Source: Nodosilinea sp. E11 (lineage in GTDB: Bacteria > Cyanobacteriota > Cyanobacteriia > Phormidesmidales > Phormidesmidaceae). Taken from it: DNA of 64,000 nt. This document shows, piece after piece, positions 51,477 to 60,770 of the stretch (within the stretch, counting starts at the first letter, position 1; each line of letters begins with the position of its first letter). The stretch is taken from positions 1,110,001-1,174,000 of the forward strand of contig NZ_CP136520.1 of the NCBI RefSeq assembly GCF_032813545.1. Direction: 5' to 3'. The notes under the pieces are model-generated. The model did not search any database and was not told where the DNA came from. It saw only the letters and a program-made list of their open reading frames with translations. The position numbers and the translations under genes were made by a program.

Positions 51477-52517
51477 ATGCGGCGGCGACAGCTATTGGGC
51501 GGGCTGGGGGTGGCGACGGCGGGAATGGCGCTGGGGCAGCAGTCTGTCCCAGCTCAAGATCGGCCTAGGCTACTGCCGCCACGGCTGCGGGAGGGGGATG
51601 TAGTTGGGATTGTCAGCCCGGCAGGGGCGACCTTTGAACGCGATCGCCTCGATCTCGTGATCGACGCCGTCAGAGCCTTGGGTTTTGTGCCCCGCGTTGC
51701 CCCCCACGCCCTGGCCCGCTACGGCTACCTGGCAGGCACCGACACTGAGCGGGCCGCCGATGTCAACGCCATGTTCGCCGACCCGACGGTGAAGGCGCTG
51801 CTGCCGATTCGCGGCGACTGGGGCAGCGCCCGCATTTTGCCCTACCTCGACTACGATCTGATTCGCGCCAACCCCAAGGTGGTGATTGGGTTCAGCGATA
51901 TTTCGGCCCTGCTGCTGGGGGTCTATGCCCAGACGGGTCTGGTCACGTTTCACGGCCCCCACGGCATTACCTCCTGGCGAGAAGGGCAGGTGGAGCCGCT
52001 GCGCCAAATTCTGATGGAGGGGGCCGCGCTGACCTACCGCAACCCGCTGCTGGGGGCCGACCAAGATCGGCTAATGCGCGACCAGGGCCGCATTCACACC
52101 ATTGCGCCGGGGCGGGTGACAGGGCCACTGCTGGGGGGTAATCTTTCGGTGATTTCGGGCATTGTCGGGTCGCCCTATATGCCCGACACCACCGGGGCAA
52201 TTTTGTTTTTAGAAGACGTGGGTGAGCCGCCCTACAGCATCGATCGCATGCTGACCCAGCTAAAGCTGGCGGGGGTGCTCGACGGGCTGGCGGGGTTTGT
52301 GTTTGGCCAGTGCACCGCCTGCGGCCCCGGCGCGGGCTATGGTTCGCTCACCCTCGAAGAGATTCTGCAAGACCACATTCGTCCCCTGGGCATTCCCGCC
52401 TACGCGGGCGCGTGGATTGGCCATGTGGAGCCGATCTGGACGCTGCCCATCGGTGGCGTAGTGACGATGGATGCGGCGGCGGGCACGCTGCAAATGCAGG
52501 CGGCGGCCGTCCTTTAG
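51477..52517 (+). CDS. LD-carboxypeptidase (S66 family), Tat-exported
   Basis: A 346-residue S66 peptidase that trims the terminal D-Ala from tetrapeptide stems in peptidoglycan recycling or turnover. RRRQLLGGLGVATAGMALGQ is a Tat signal, so it is periplasmic. Typical parts are LREGDVVGIVSPAGATFERD, the nucleophile region LPIRGDWGSARILPYLD, GFSDISALLLGVYAQTG and GGNLSVISGIVGSPY. The Ser of the elbow and C-terminal His (GHVEPIWTLPIG) are present. An MccF-like detoxification role is an alternative. Confidence 0.87.
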   Translation: MRRRQLLGGLGVATAGMALGQQSVPAQDRPRLLPPRLREGDVVGIVSPAGATFERDRLDLVIDAVRALGFVPRVAPHALARYGYLAGTDTERAADVNAMFADPTVKALLPIRGDWGSARILPYLDYDLIRANPKVVIGFSDISALLLGVYAQTGLVTFHGPHGITSWREGQVEPLRQILMEGAALTYRNPLLGADQDRLMRDQGRIHTIAPGRVTGPLLGGNLSVISGIVGSPYMPDTTGAILFLEDVGEPPYSIDRMLTQLKLAGVLDGLAGFVFGQCTACGPGAGYGSLTLEEILQDHIRPLGIPAYAGAWIGHVEPIWTLPIGGVVTMDAAAGTLQMQAAAVL

Positions 52518-52519
52518 AG

Positions 52520-54172
52520 CTAGCCGGGTGGCGTTAGCCTGACTAAGTCGGTGGGGGCAAACTGGGTGGCATCGGTGGCCGGGGCGGTCTGCCACCCTGG
52601 CGGCACCGTTTCGAGCAGGGTGGGGGTGGGCCTAAGCAAGATCAGCGTGCCCTGGGGGTAGGCCGCCTGAAGCTGGGTTGAAGTGGGCAACGACCGATCT
52701 GGCAGTAGCCAAATAGTCGTTTCGGGTCGGAGGTAGTGACTTAGAGAAATCGCCTCCCCCAGGGCAATACCGGTTTCTTCAAGCATCAACACCGGGGCCT
52801 CCACCTGGTTTAGGTAGGCAGCTATAGAGTGATTAGAGGAGCTAAATGCCTTGCTCCACCAGGTGGAGGCGCGGTTGTTGACCATGCCCGAGGCTAAGCC
52901 TAGAGCGAGCAGAAGGGCCAGTAGGGTGGCTCCCACCCCCTTCATCCACCGCTGGGGGCTGGTCAGCCCATGGGTGATCAGGGGGGCGATCGCCAGGGGC
53001 ATCAGCACCAGCGACGGCAAAAAGTAGCGGGTGTTGCGCGAGAGTTGCCCCGCCCTCACGATGTCGCTGCCGATCAGCACCAGCGGCGGCACCAGCAGCC
53101 CACAGGCCAAAAATAACACCGTCGATCGCGGATAGTTGCGCCACAGATAGCCCAGCCCCACCGCCCCCAGCCCCAAGACCAAAGTCGGCCCCGCCACCGT
53201 AAAGGGGTGGTCTAGGGGAAGATTAAAATCGACCACGGCGGCACTGTAGTGCAGACCCCACAACTGCGCCAAAAACCCTAGGGGCCTGGGTTCACGGGTC
53301 CAGGCCGTCACCGCTTGCAGTCGTCCCCACTGGCTCACAATGGTCACGATCCAGGGCAAAAACAGGCCCAGGCCCAGGCCATGGGCCAGCCCAAACCCCA
53401 GCCACGATCGCCGCGATCGCTGGCTGAGCGCGACAAACACCAGGTGACTCAGCCCCAGCAGCACCGTCATCAATGACCCATACCAGGTCAGCCCCATCGC
53501 CCACCCGTAGGCCACCCAGGCCCAGGCCGTTTTTTGCTGTAGCGCCCGCACCAGGGTGCCGTGGGCCAGCAGCAGACCGACGATCCAGAGGGTATATTCC
53601 CGCGCCTCCTGGCTGTAGATCAGCTGCACAGGCGACAGAGCCAGCAGGGCGGTCGCCACCCAGGGAATCGGCGACGGTAGCGGAAACAGCTGCCGCGCCA
53701 GCCAAAACATCACCGGCAGGGCGATCGCCCCAAACACCGCCGCGATCGCCCGGTAGCCCCCCACCGATGCGCCAAACAGCCGACCCCAGCCGTGGGCTAG
53801 CAGGTAGTAAAGGGGCGGGTGCTCGGGGTTGGCCGACAGCGAGTCCCAGCAGTCGGTGAGCGAAGGGGCCGGGGGCATCTGCTGATAGCGCAGTAGGTCT
53901 GCCGCCGTCAGGTCAGGGCGATCGCTCACAGCCGCCGCCACCGCCGGGCCAACATACCCCGCCACCCGCAGACTGGTGTAGACCTCGTCGTGCCAATAGA
54001 CCTTGCGATCTAGGTTGGCAAAGCGCAACACCAGGCCGATCGCTACAGCGGCGATCGCAACCCGCTTAACCCAACTCCAGTTCTGTGCCAACCCTGCCCT
54101 CTCCCTGGCCCTAAGCGCTAACACCCAGGAAAACCTCTGTTGCCTAGCACGGCTAATGTCCAGCGCAGCCAA
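52520..54172 (-). CDS. GT39/ArnT-like membrane glycosyltransferase
   Basis: A 550-residue polytopic protein with about 11 helices. The first luminal loop has FANLDRKVYWHDEVYTSLRV, the Asp-Glu pair typical of dolichyl/polyprenyl-phosphate-sugar transferases (PMT_2, ArnT). ENPEHPPLYYLLAHGWG-like NPEHPPLYYLLAHGWGRLFG follows. It would move a sugar from a lipid carrier to a protein or glycolipid on the outer face of the membrane. The acceptor is unknown. It converges with the LD-carboxypeptidase gene. Confidence 0.82.
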   Translation of the reverse strand: MAALDISRARQQRFSWVLALRARERAGLAQNWSWVKRVAIAAVAIGLVLRFANLDRKVYWHDEVYTSLRVAGYVGPAVAAAVSDRPDLTAADLLRYQQMPPAPSLTDCWDSLSANPEHPPLYYLLAHGWGRLFGASVGGYRAIAAVFGAIALPVMFWLARQLFPLPSPIPWVATALLALSPVQLIYSQEAREYTLWIVGLLLAHGTLVRALQQKTAWAWVAYGWAMGLTWYGSLMTVLLGLSHLVFVALSQRSRRSWLGFGLAHGLGLGLFLPWIVTIVSQWGRLQAVTAWTREPRPLGFLAQLWGLHYSAAVVDFNLPLDHPFTVAGPTLVLGLGAVGLGYLWRNYPRSTVLFLACGLLVPPLVLIGSDIVRAGQLSRNTRYFLPSLVLMPLAIAPLITHGLTSPQRWMKGVGATLLALLLALGLASGMVNNRASTWWSKAFSSSNHSIAAYLNQVEAPVLMLEETGIALGEAISLSHYLRPETTIWLLPDRSLPTSTQLQAAYPQGTLILLRPTPTLLETVPPGWQTAPATDATQFAPTDLVRLTPPG

Positions 54173-54329
54173 TGGCTAAGCAGACTTGTAGACAAGCAGA
54201 TTCCCTTTCATCCAGCAACTATAGCCACCGTAATGGCGACCGTAGGGTAAGCACTGCCCACCATTAACCATTAAGGAAACAATTTTCCAGCAGTCGCCCA
54301 AGTCTGCCGAGCGATCGCCCCTGCGATCG

Positions 54330-55592
54330 CTAGAACTGATAGCCCACGTCACCAAAGTTGGTGATCAGCGCCACGTTGGCATGCTCTAAGCTGGTCACCA
54401 GCCAGGGCACCTCTTTACAGGTGCGGCGCTCATGCACGTTAAACAGCACCGAAAAGCAGCGCTCTAGCCAGGGTTTAGCCGCCGAGCAAAACAGCACTAG
54501 CCGCAGCAATAGCCCCATGGTCAGGGTGTGGCCAACATCGTTAACCAGGTGGCGAAAATTGCGAAACACTGGCTTTTGGGGACTATCGACCACTAAAAAG
54601 TTGAGCAGGCGGCGACAGGTTTCCACCAAAATAAAGCTGTTTAGAGGCTGATTGTCAAACTCCGTCAGGGTTTCGCGCAGATACTGGCGCAGGTTGCGGG
54701 TAAAGTGGTTGCCGCTGTACTTGGGTTCTGCCGCCGCGATTGGGTGAATCAGATAGTCGACAAACTCATCTTTAAAGTCGCGGAACGATCGCACGGTTTT
54801 GCTATAGGTGGCAAACCAGCGGGCCTGGTCACGGTGGGTACGGCCATCAATTTTGCCGGTGTAAAAGCTGAGCGCCTCGTTCAGCCCTGCCGCATCTAAC
54901 AGCGTCGGGTTGATGGCCTGGCCCGCTTTATCGAGAACGTGGTGTTGCGCATGGTAGCGCGCTAGCCGAATACCCAGATCGGTTTCGGCCCGGCGGCGCA
55001 GATCACTGATATTCTGCTTTTGCTCTTGCCCACTGTCCTTAGTGAGCAAACTGCTGTCGTAGAGAAATGGGTAGTGGCGAATGCGATGGGCCAGGGGCTG
55101 CTCTTCAATCACCACGCTGACCGGGGCACCCGGCTCACGCTGGGGGGTCATAATCTGCTGAAGCCGCACCAGCGACGCATACTGCTCGGTCTGGGCAAAG
55201 TCTTGAACCAGACTGTAGACCTGCTTAGCCCTAGGGTTAGAGAGAGGGGCCGGGGGCAAGTCGTTAAACAACTGCACCAGTTCTGGAATGGCCCAGTGGT
55301 CGCGAGGTTGGGTGTACCAGAGATTGATTAGGGTATAGCAGCAGCGGTTGAGAACATACTTAAACTCGCGCTCGGCGGTGTCTTGCTCAGATAAGAGCAG
55401 CAGCGCGTTGGCGATCGCACCGTCGGGGTAGTTAGCCACATCCAAAAATAGCTGGCGAAAGCGCTGGATTAGCGCTTGGGGAGACTCTTGCTTGCGCCAA
55501 TATTGCCAGTGCTGGTAGAGCTGATCTTCTAGGCTAGCCGGCGGACGACTAGAGTAGTTTGACCACGAATCTAGAGAATCCCAGGGACTCAT
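54330..55592 (-). CDS. Conserved cyanobacterial protein, function unknown
   Basis: A 420-residue soluble protein without recognised domain. Features seen: SLEDQLYQHWQYWRKQESPQ near the start, RYHAQHHVLDKAGQAINPTL in the centre and a His/Arg-rich segment DGRTHRDQARWFATYSKTVR. No signal peptide or coiled coil. The start is taken at 55592 (MSPWDSLDSWSNYSS); a 22-residue longer form from 55658 is possible. It has no obvious partner. The region just upstream (54173-54329 on the other side) contains a GTAGGG...CCCACCAT palindrome relative. Confidence 0.65.
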   Translation of the reverse strand: MSPWDSLDSWSNYSSRPPASLEDQLYQHWQYWRKQESPQALIQRFRQLFLDVANYPDGAIANALLLLSEQDTAEREFKYVLNRCCYTLINLWYTQPRDHWAIPELVQLFNDLPPAPLSNPRAKQVYSLVQDFAQTEQYASLVRLQQIMTPQREPGAPVSVVIEEQPLAHRIRHYPFLYDSSLLTKDSGQEQKQNISDLRRRAETDLGIRLARYHAQHHVLDKAGQAINPTLLDAAGLNEALSFYTGKIDGRTHRDQARWFATYSKTVRSFRDFKDEFVDYLIHPIAAAEPKYSGNHFTRNLRQYLRETLTEFDNQPLNSFILVETCRRLLNFLVVDSPQKPVFRNFRHLVNDVGHTLTMGLLLRLVLFCSAAKPWLERCFSVLFNVHERRTCKEVPWLVTSLEHANVALITNFGDVGYQF

Positions 55593-55857
55593 GCTGCTGA
55601 CCTGATTGTAGAGGCGGAGGAACCGGAGACACCATATCCGAGAGACCATGCTACGCACTAAAAGCCAGACCCTGGAAAGGAGCCCGACTCCGATCGCCTA
55701 AGCAGTCCACCAGTAGTGAATACTACTTAGACTATTCCGTAGTACGGTCATAGTTCTGTCAATAATACCTAGGTAAGGGCTGGTTTTCTCCGCTATTTAA
55801 AATGCAATTTTTAAAGTTTTTATAGATTTTTTGTGATTTTGGTCTGTATACCGTGTG

Positions 55858-57393
55858 CTAAGCGGCCTCAATCTGTTTCACCACCGTCTGCGCCGAGTAG
55901 CTTACCCCTGCGGTGCCTTCGCCAGGATGGGTACAGTCGCCCACCAGCCACAGGCCCGCGATCGGCGTGCGGTTGGCAAAGCCAAAGGGGCCAAAGGTGC
56001 TGACCCGCATACCCAGCCCACCCACAGTGCCGCGATCGCGGCCTGTAAACCGAGCAAAGGTGCGAGGGGTTGCCGCCTCCACATGAATTAGATGGTCGCG
56101 GCGCAGATCAAAGTAGCCCGCCAGCCGCTGCAATGCGCTATCGGTGTAGGCCTGCTTCATCGCGTTATAGTCATCGGTTTGCCACCAGGGGCTCAGGTCA
56201 GTAAACGAAGACGCAATGATCGTGGCCCGCCCCTCGGGGGCTCGTCCGTCGCCGGGGCGGCTAACCGACACAAATAGCGTGTTGTTTTCGGCAATCGGGC
56301 CATCGTAGTCGTAGAAAAATTGTAGATGGGGCGGGCAGTCAGGCGGAATTGCCGCCGCTTCAACCCCCAGATACAGCACAAACGCACCGCTGCCCTGGGG
56401 CAGCGCCGCCACCCGGCGACGATACCCCCCCAGCCCGCCAGAGTTGGCCCCTGGTGCGGTAGCGCGATCGCCCAGCAGCTGCACCAAATTCTGCACCGTC
56501 ACGTTGGCGACCACGTGGTCGGCGGGTTCTAGCCAGACCTCCCCCGTCTTTTGGTTCTGCACCGTTACCCCAGTCACGCCACGGCGATCGCGGTGCACCT
56601 GCTGCACCCCGTGGTTGAGCGCTACCACTCCCCCATCACGCACCAGCGCTGTTGCAAGACTGTCGCTGAGCACCTGCATGCTGCCGTGGAGATGCCATAA
56701 CCCCTGGGGTGCTTGGGCCATACTCAACGCCGTGGCCGCATAGAGCAGGGCGGTTTCGTCGGCACTCACCTGAGAATAAAGCTTAAGCTGAAGGTCGAGA
56801 AAGGTCTTTAGGCGGCGATCGCCTCCCAGGCCCAGCCGCTCTAGCACCTGCCCTACGGTGGCAAAGGTGTAGGGCACTGTCACCAGGGTGTCGGGGCGCA
56901 GGGCCTGCACCAGTTGCCACAGATCCCAGGGGTTACGGGGGGGCAGCACCGGCTCCCGCCCCTGAAATCGCCAGCTCGGCTGAAACAGCGTTTGCATCAG
57001 CTGCCAAAATGGCTCACTGCCAGGAAACTGACGCTGGCGTTCGGCCTGCCACGCCATGGGATCGCGCCACACCTGAATGGGTTTGGTTTCGCCCGGCAAA
57101 AATACGGCACAGGCTGGATCGCAGGGCGTGGCCTCAGGCAGGGGCAGCTCTAGCTCAGCAAAAAGTTGGTGGTGAATGCCCCCAGGCTCTAGGCCCGCCA
57201 CCTGGGTAGCGCCGACATCAAAGGTAAACCCCCGACGCTTAAAGGTTGACGCACAGCCCCCAGCCACCCCAGCCTGGTCAAACACCTTGACCCCATAGCC
57301 CCGGCGAGCCAGTAACGCAGCAGCGGTCAAGCCGCCAATACCAGCGCCAATCACCACTACCCTGCGCCCAACGGATGAAGCAGCACGGCCCAT
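55858..57393 (-). CDS. crtD: C-3',4' desaturase CrtD
   Basis: A 511-residue FAD-dependent carotenoid desaturase. The FAD motif is VVVIGAGIGGLTAAALLARR with FDQAGVAGGCASTFKRRGFT. The C-terminus VGGLGMRVSTFGPFGFANRT then IAGLWLVGDCTHPGEGTAGV is characteristic of cyanobacterial CrtD, which introduces the 3',4' double bond during myxol glycoside synthesis. Length and motifs are normal. It is a single gene 85 bp from the hetR-like gene's end. Confidence 0.88.
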   Translation of the reverse strand: MGRAASSVGRRVVVIGAGIGGLTAAALLARRGYGVKVFDQAGVAGGCASTFKRRGFTFDVGATQVAGLEPGGIHHQLFAELELPLPEATPCDPACAVFLPGETKPIQVWRDPMAWQAERQRQFPGSEPFWQLMQTLFQPSWRFQGREPVLPPRNPWDLWQLVQALRPDTLVTVPYTFATVGQVLERLGLGGDRRLKTFLDLQLKLYSQVSADETALLYAATALSMAQAPQGLWHLHGSMQVLSDSLATALVRDGGVVALNHGVQQVHRDRRGVTGVTVQNQKTGEVWLEPADHVVANVTVQNLVQLLGDRATAPGANSGGLGGYRRRVAALPQGSGAFVLYLGVEAAAIPPDCPPHLQFFYDYDGPIAENNTLFVSVSRPGDGRAPEGRATIIASSFTDLSPWWQTDDYNAMKQAYTDSALQRLAGYFDLRRDHLIHVEAATPRTFARFTGRDRGTVGGLGMRVSTFGPFGFANRTPIAGLWLVGDCTHPGEGTAGVSYSAQTVVKQIEAA

Positions 57394-57477
57394 GCAAGTT
57401 ACATTTCGTTACATCATTCTCAGCTTAGCCCAAACCGGGAGAACCGAGCGGCGGAGTAGAGCGCTAGCGTTTTGGTA

Positions 57478-58407
57478 TCAGTCGTACTCTCGGCGACCTG
57501 CCGCAAACTGAAGCACCATGGGCAAGCCGCCATCCTGGTGGTATTTGTCGGCCCAGACCCGCAGCATTTCGTCGAGTTCTTGGAGCGCTTCCTGGCGGAG
57601 ATGGGGCGCGACGTCAAAGACCTCGACCCCCCGCAGCACCCCGACTTCTTCTCGCACCCAGGCTTGCAGAAGGGCAAAGTAGCGAGCTACGTCGTCGATC
57701 ATGGCAAAGACCCGTTCCTGCTCCCCTTTGGGCGAATAGGATTCGCTGGCCAGGGCATAGAGCGGAATATCCACCAGAGGAGAATCGATCTGAATGACCG
57801 TATCCGAGTGCAGCAGCCGAAACTTAATGTGAGACATCAGCGCGTCGCTGAAGGGCATCCGCTGGCTCTCCGGCAGTTCTTCTTGGGAGGTTTGATGGAG
57901 GAGTTCCATCAGTTCGTTAAACTCCACCTGGTCCAAAATCCGGGCTTGGGGAGTACCGGCGGGCAAGCTCTCCTCAATGCTTTTGCGTTCGCCAGGGGTG
58001 AGCCCCTGAATGCGGACTCGAGCTTCCCCCAGCCGACAGGGAAAGTGCTCTTGCCAGAGAAAGGGTAGGGCAATCAGGTAATAGGGTTCCTTGGAGTTGA
58101 GGACCTTGAGGCTTTGCCCTTCTGCCAAGGCGTCTTGAATTTCATGCACGATAGCCTTCACTCGCTTGGGCTCAACGTGATACAAAAAGCCGGTTTTGCG
58201 AATGTTGTTGCCTTGCTCAATAAAGGTGCTGTAAATCGCTAGCTTGGCAGCGGTGGTCGCTGCATCTAGAAATGCCCCGTAGCGATGCCCCCCCATTTTC
58301 ATCGTGCTGAGAGCTAGGTTTAGCAAAATCCAATCTGCGGGGCTATTGTCTACGGCTCGCAGCAGGTCTTGTTTCAAATCGGGCGGAACTTGGGACTGGT
58401 AGGACAC
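57478..58407 (-). CDS. hetR: HetR homologue, divergent
   Basis: A 309-residue HetR-family protein (Anabaena HetR is 299). The N-terminal DNA-binding part is well kept: GGHRYGAFLDAATTAAKLAI, FIEQGNNIRKTGFLYHVEPK and RVKAIVHEIQDAL, and the end has LRVWADKYHQDGG. The residue equal to Cys48, needed for the disulfide dimer of Anabaena HetR, is Leu56. VEDTARYF of the peptide-binding flap reads IDDVARYF. HetR occurs in many non-heterocystous filamentous species. It is alone, with a 690-bp upstream region. Role is probably pattern or developmental regulation, unproven here. Confidence 0.85.
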   Translation of the reverse strand: MSYQSQVPPDLKQDLLRAVDNSPADWILLNLALSTMKMGGHRYGAFLDAATTAAKLAIYSTFIEQGNNIRKTGFLYHVEPKRVKAIVHEIQDALAEGQSLKVLNSKEPYYLIALPFLWQEHFPCRLGEARVRIQGLTPGERKSIEESLPAGTPQARILDQVEFNELMELLHQTSQEELPESQRMPFSDALMSHIKFRLLHSDTVIQIDSPLVDIPLYALASESYSPKGEQERVFAMIDDVARYFALLQAWVREEVGVLRGVEVFDVAPHLRQEALQELDEMLRVWADKYHQDGGLPMVLQFAAGRREYD

Positions 58408-59100
58408 GGGGTAGAGAGATCTCAGGCTAGGTAAATTACGAGCTATTTAAGCTTCAGCAACGAAGGGTGGAACTAACTTAAACACGGTGGCAGCACTACG
58501 GAAACGGGTTACTGAAGCTAATTCAACGTACTGCCTCAAGCCATCAAAGACCCGCCGAGGATTAGTCAGACCAGGGGCTCGGCACTTAGATCTAAACCTC
58601 AGAACAACCGGCATCTCGGCGCATAAAACCTGGCTACGGCAAACGACTACGTCATGGAGATAGTCTAAGCGCCAGAAGCTTGAAAGGTTTGAGGCCGAGC
58701 GGCTCTTACAGATTAAAAGTATAGGTTTAGTTCTAAAAAATGCTCCACATTGCCGGATATTTACCCAACCTGTTGATTTTCAGAGGATTGTCTTGTTGAT
58801 CTCAGCGCAGTTTTTAAGAATAATCAAACAACTTGCGATCGCCCCTTGCAGCCCGCCAAAACCAGTCAACTGTTTGAAAATAGGGTTTTGGGGGTTTCAC
58901 TCCGTTTCTAGTAGGCACTAGCGGCAGTGGCGATCGGGGCGGCACACGGTCTGTTCTGGGGTGCCCCCCGGAGAGCAAATTGAGGAGATTTCTAGGCAAG
59001 CAGATACCGCCTCTAATCCAGCGACTGTAGCGGCTGTAGGGTGGGCAATGCCCGCCATGGGGCAACTATTTTCCAGAAGTCGCCTTAGGGCCGCTCAGCC
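58408..59100. other. 690-bp intergenic region upstream of hetR-like gene
   Basis: No convincing gene; the ORF at 58814-59065 lacks coding character. The part next to 58407 is the presumed long leader of the hetR homologue; long leaders with several promoters are known for hetR. A GTAGGGTGGGCAATGCCCGCC palindrome lies at 59036-59056. No HetR-type inverted repeat could be picked out by eye. Confidence 0.45.
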
Positions 59101-59682
59101 TTAGGGGTCAGTCGGTTGGGCCGCGCCGCAGTAGCCGTTCACCTCGTTGATCAGCTGAGATTCGGTTTGGGAGAGATTTTCAATGGCAGCTACGGCGGTC
59201 ATGGTCTGCTGCTGCGACTCCTCAATTTTGGCGGGCAGTTCGGCCTCAGACTCGACTTGAACCACGAGTTCCATGGCTTCGCGGGCGTCGGTGAGGGCGC
59301 TGCTAAACCCCTGAACCACGCCGACGTAGCTATCTCTAAACTGGTTTAAATCGTCATCGCGTAGGGTGGTGGCCTGGAGGTCGCCCACGAGACCATCGAG
59401 GTTGGCGACGACCTTATCGACGGCGGTGGTGTATTGGCTGGCAGCTAGCTTAATATCGTCTAGGTTTTTGACTTGGGCAGCACTCTCGCTAAAGGTTTGA
59501 ATCTCGGTCTCGAATTCTTGCATGAAGCCCTGGGTCTGGTTGACCACCTCGGCCAGCTGATTGCACTGGGCGACCTTAGAGGATCCGCAACCAAGCAACA
59601 GCAGCGGCAGCAAAAGCCCTGCCGTACGAGCACCATGCCGCAGTCGGAATCTACCCTTGCCTGTCTCCGCTACCTGTGTCAT
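59101..59682 (-). CDS. Putative lipoprotein with helical coiled-coil-like body
   Basis: A 193-residue lipoprotein. RTAGLLLPLLLLGCGSS is the signal with lipobox LLGC. The mature part is helical and acidic (NQTQGFMQEFETEIQTFSES, AVAAIENLSQTESQLINEVN). It may be an envelope spacer or stress protein; I cannot name the family. The start is set at 59682 (MTQVAETGKGRFRLR), since the earlier start at 59838 adds a non-signal-like segment. It is the only gene between hetR and ycf51. Confidence 0.65.
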   Translation of the reverse strand: MTQVAETGKGRFRLRHGARTAGLLLPLLLLGCGSSKVAQCNQLAEVVNQTQGFMQEFETEIQTFSESAAQVKNLDDIKLAASQYTTAVDKVVANLDGLVGDLQATTLRDDDLNQFRDSYVGVVQGFSSALTDAREAMELVVQVESEAELPAKIEESQQQTMTAVAAIENLSQTESQLINEVNGYCGAAQPTDP

Positions 59683-59858
59683 TACTGCCGCCGTTGTTAT
59701 TGCTACGGCTTCAAGTTTTACCGTGTCTTGGTTAGGTTTACAACCTAAATTTATTGAGTTTTGATCGGGCTGTAGCCGGGGGTAGAGACGGCTGCGAGGC
59801 GGGACGATCGCGCGCTGAGGCCCCAGTGCTGTTGGCAAACGTTGCGATCGCCAACGTC

Positions 59859-59901
59859 TGTCTGCCTATTTGTCTCCAAGTTTGAGACAAATAGGCAGAC
59901 A
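59859..59901. promoter_or_regulatory. 18-bp perfect inverted repeat
   Basis: TGTCTGCCTATTTGTCTC (59859-59876) and GAGACAAATAGGCAGACA (59884-59901) with loop CAAGTTT. It lies about 180 bp upstream of the minus-strand lipoprotein gene and 270 bp upstream of ycf51, between divergent genes, so it may be an operator or the end of a small element rather than a terminator. A smaller dyad ACGTTG/CAACGT (59840-59857) is next to it. No gene lies in 59683-60168. Confidence 0.65.
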
Positions 59902-60168
59902 AGTTTGCGCCAGAATTCACCTCAGTTGTGACGGCCTCGCGCAAAGACAGGAAAACTGCTGATAGGATCAATTAGCAAAGAGTATTGCTAGATACCAGGG
60001 GCATCTGCACCCAGGGAGCACGTTAACTCGGGGCCTGAGTCACCGGGGCAAGTGCCTCTCTGTTTCGGGCCATTCAGTTTGAGTGAGCCTGATTAGCAAA
60101 GGGCTTCTGCGATATCTTGAGTAGTCTAGCTGCCTGAGTCTTTGAGTTTATAACCCTGTCATTGCCCT

Positions 60169-60681
60169 ATGCTCAGCCCAAGTGATTTTTTAGTGGCCAC
60201 CCAGTGGGGCGGTATTGGTACCCTGGCCCTGGCGGCTCTGACTGTGCTCGCCTTCGTGCTCAAGTGGGGCATTCGGTTTCGACTGGTGGGAGCCACAGGG
60301 TTCGCCGGGGTACTGACGGTGGGCCTGCTGGGTCTCAGCTTTGAACCGTTCAGCCGCACGGCGGTGCCCGGTGCTATTCCCTACGCCACGGTCTACGACT
60401 CGGGGGCCAGCCAGATCGTGATTACGGTACCTCCGACCATTACCCCCGAAACCCTAGACGCCACCCTGAACCAGGCCGCCAGTAACCTGTTTAAGCCCTA
60501 CCGTCTGGGCCTGCCGGGGCAAATCGCCACCATTCGCGCCCGCACTATTGCCCACGAGCCCAACGGCGTCTCTCGGCTCCTCTACCTGGGCCAAATTCAG
60601 CCCGCCCCCAAGGGTTCAGAGGAAGGGTTTATCGTCAAGATTGAGCGCGATCATTGGCCAACTCTGCCTACCGAGAGCTAA
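60169..60681 (+). CDS. ycf51: Ycf51 family protein (DUF2518)
   Basis: A 170-residue protein of the Ycf51 family, found in cyanobacteria and some algal plastids. Two N-terminal helices (GTLALAALTVLAFVLKWGIR and GFAGVLTVGLLGLSFEPFSR) are followed by a soluble domain (PGAIPYATVYDSGASQIVIT, VPPTITPETLDATLNQA, IRARTIAHEPNGVSRLLYLG). Its function is unknown but it is probably thylakoid or plasma membrane anchored. Length is normal. Confidence 0.9.
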   Translation: MLSPSDFLVATQWGGIGTLALAALTVLAFVLKWGIRFRLVGATGFAGVLTVGLLGLSFEPFSRTAVPGAIPYATVYDSGASQIVITVPPTITPETLDATLNQAASNLFKPYRLGLPGQIATIRARTIAHEPNGVSRLLYLGQIQPAPKGSEEGFIVKIERDHWPTLPTES

Positions 60682-60770
60682 GCGCCTCATGGTAGGCCGC
60701 TAAGAGGCTAGGCCACGACTCCGCTCTGCCACCGGATTCCCCACCTATTCCCTATCTCCTCCCCATTTCT

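Noticed and set aside
58814-59065. 83-residue minus-strand ORF in the hetR leader
   Set aside because: No coding signature or ribosome site; contains the dispersed palindrome.
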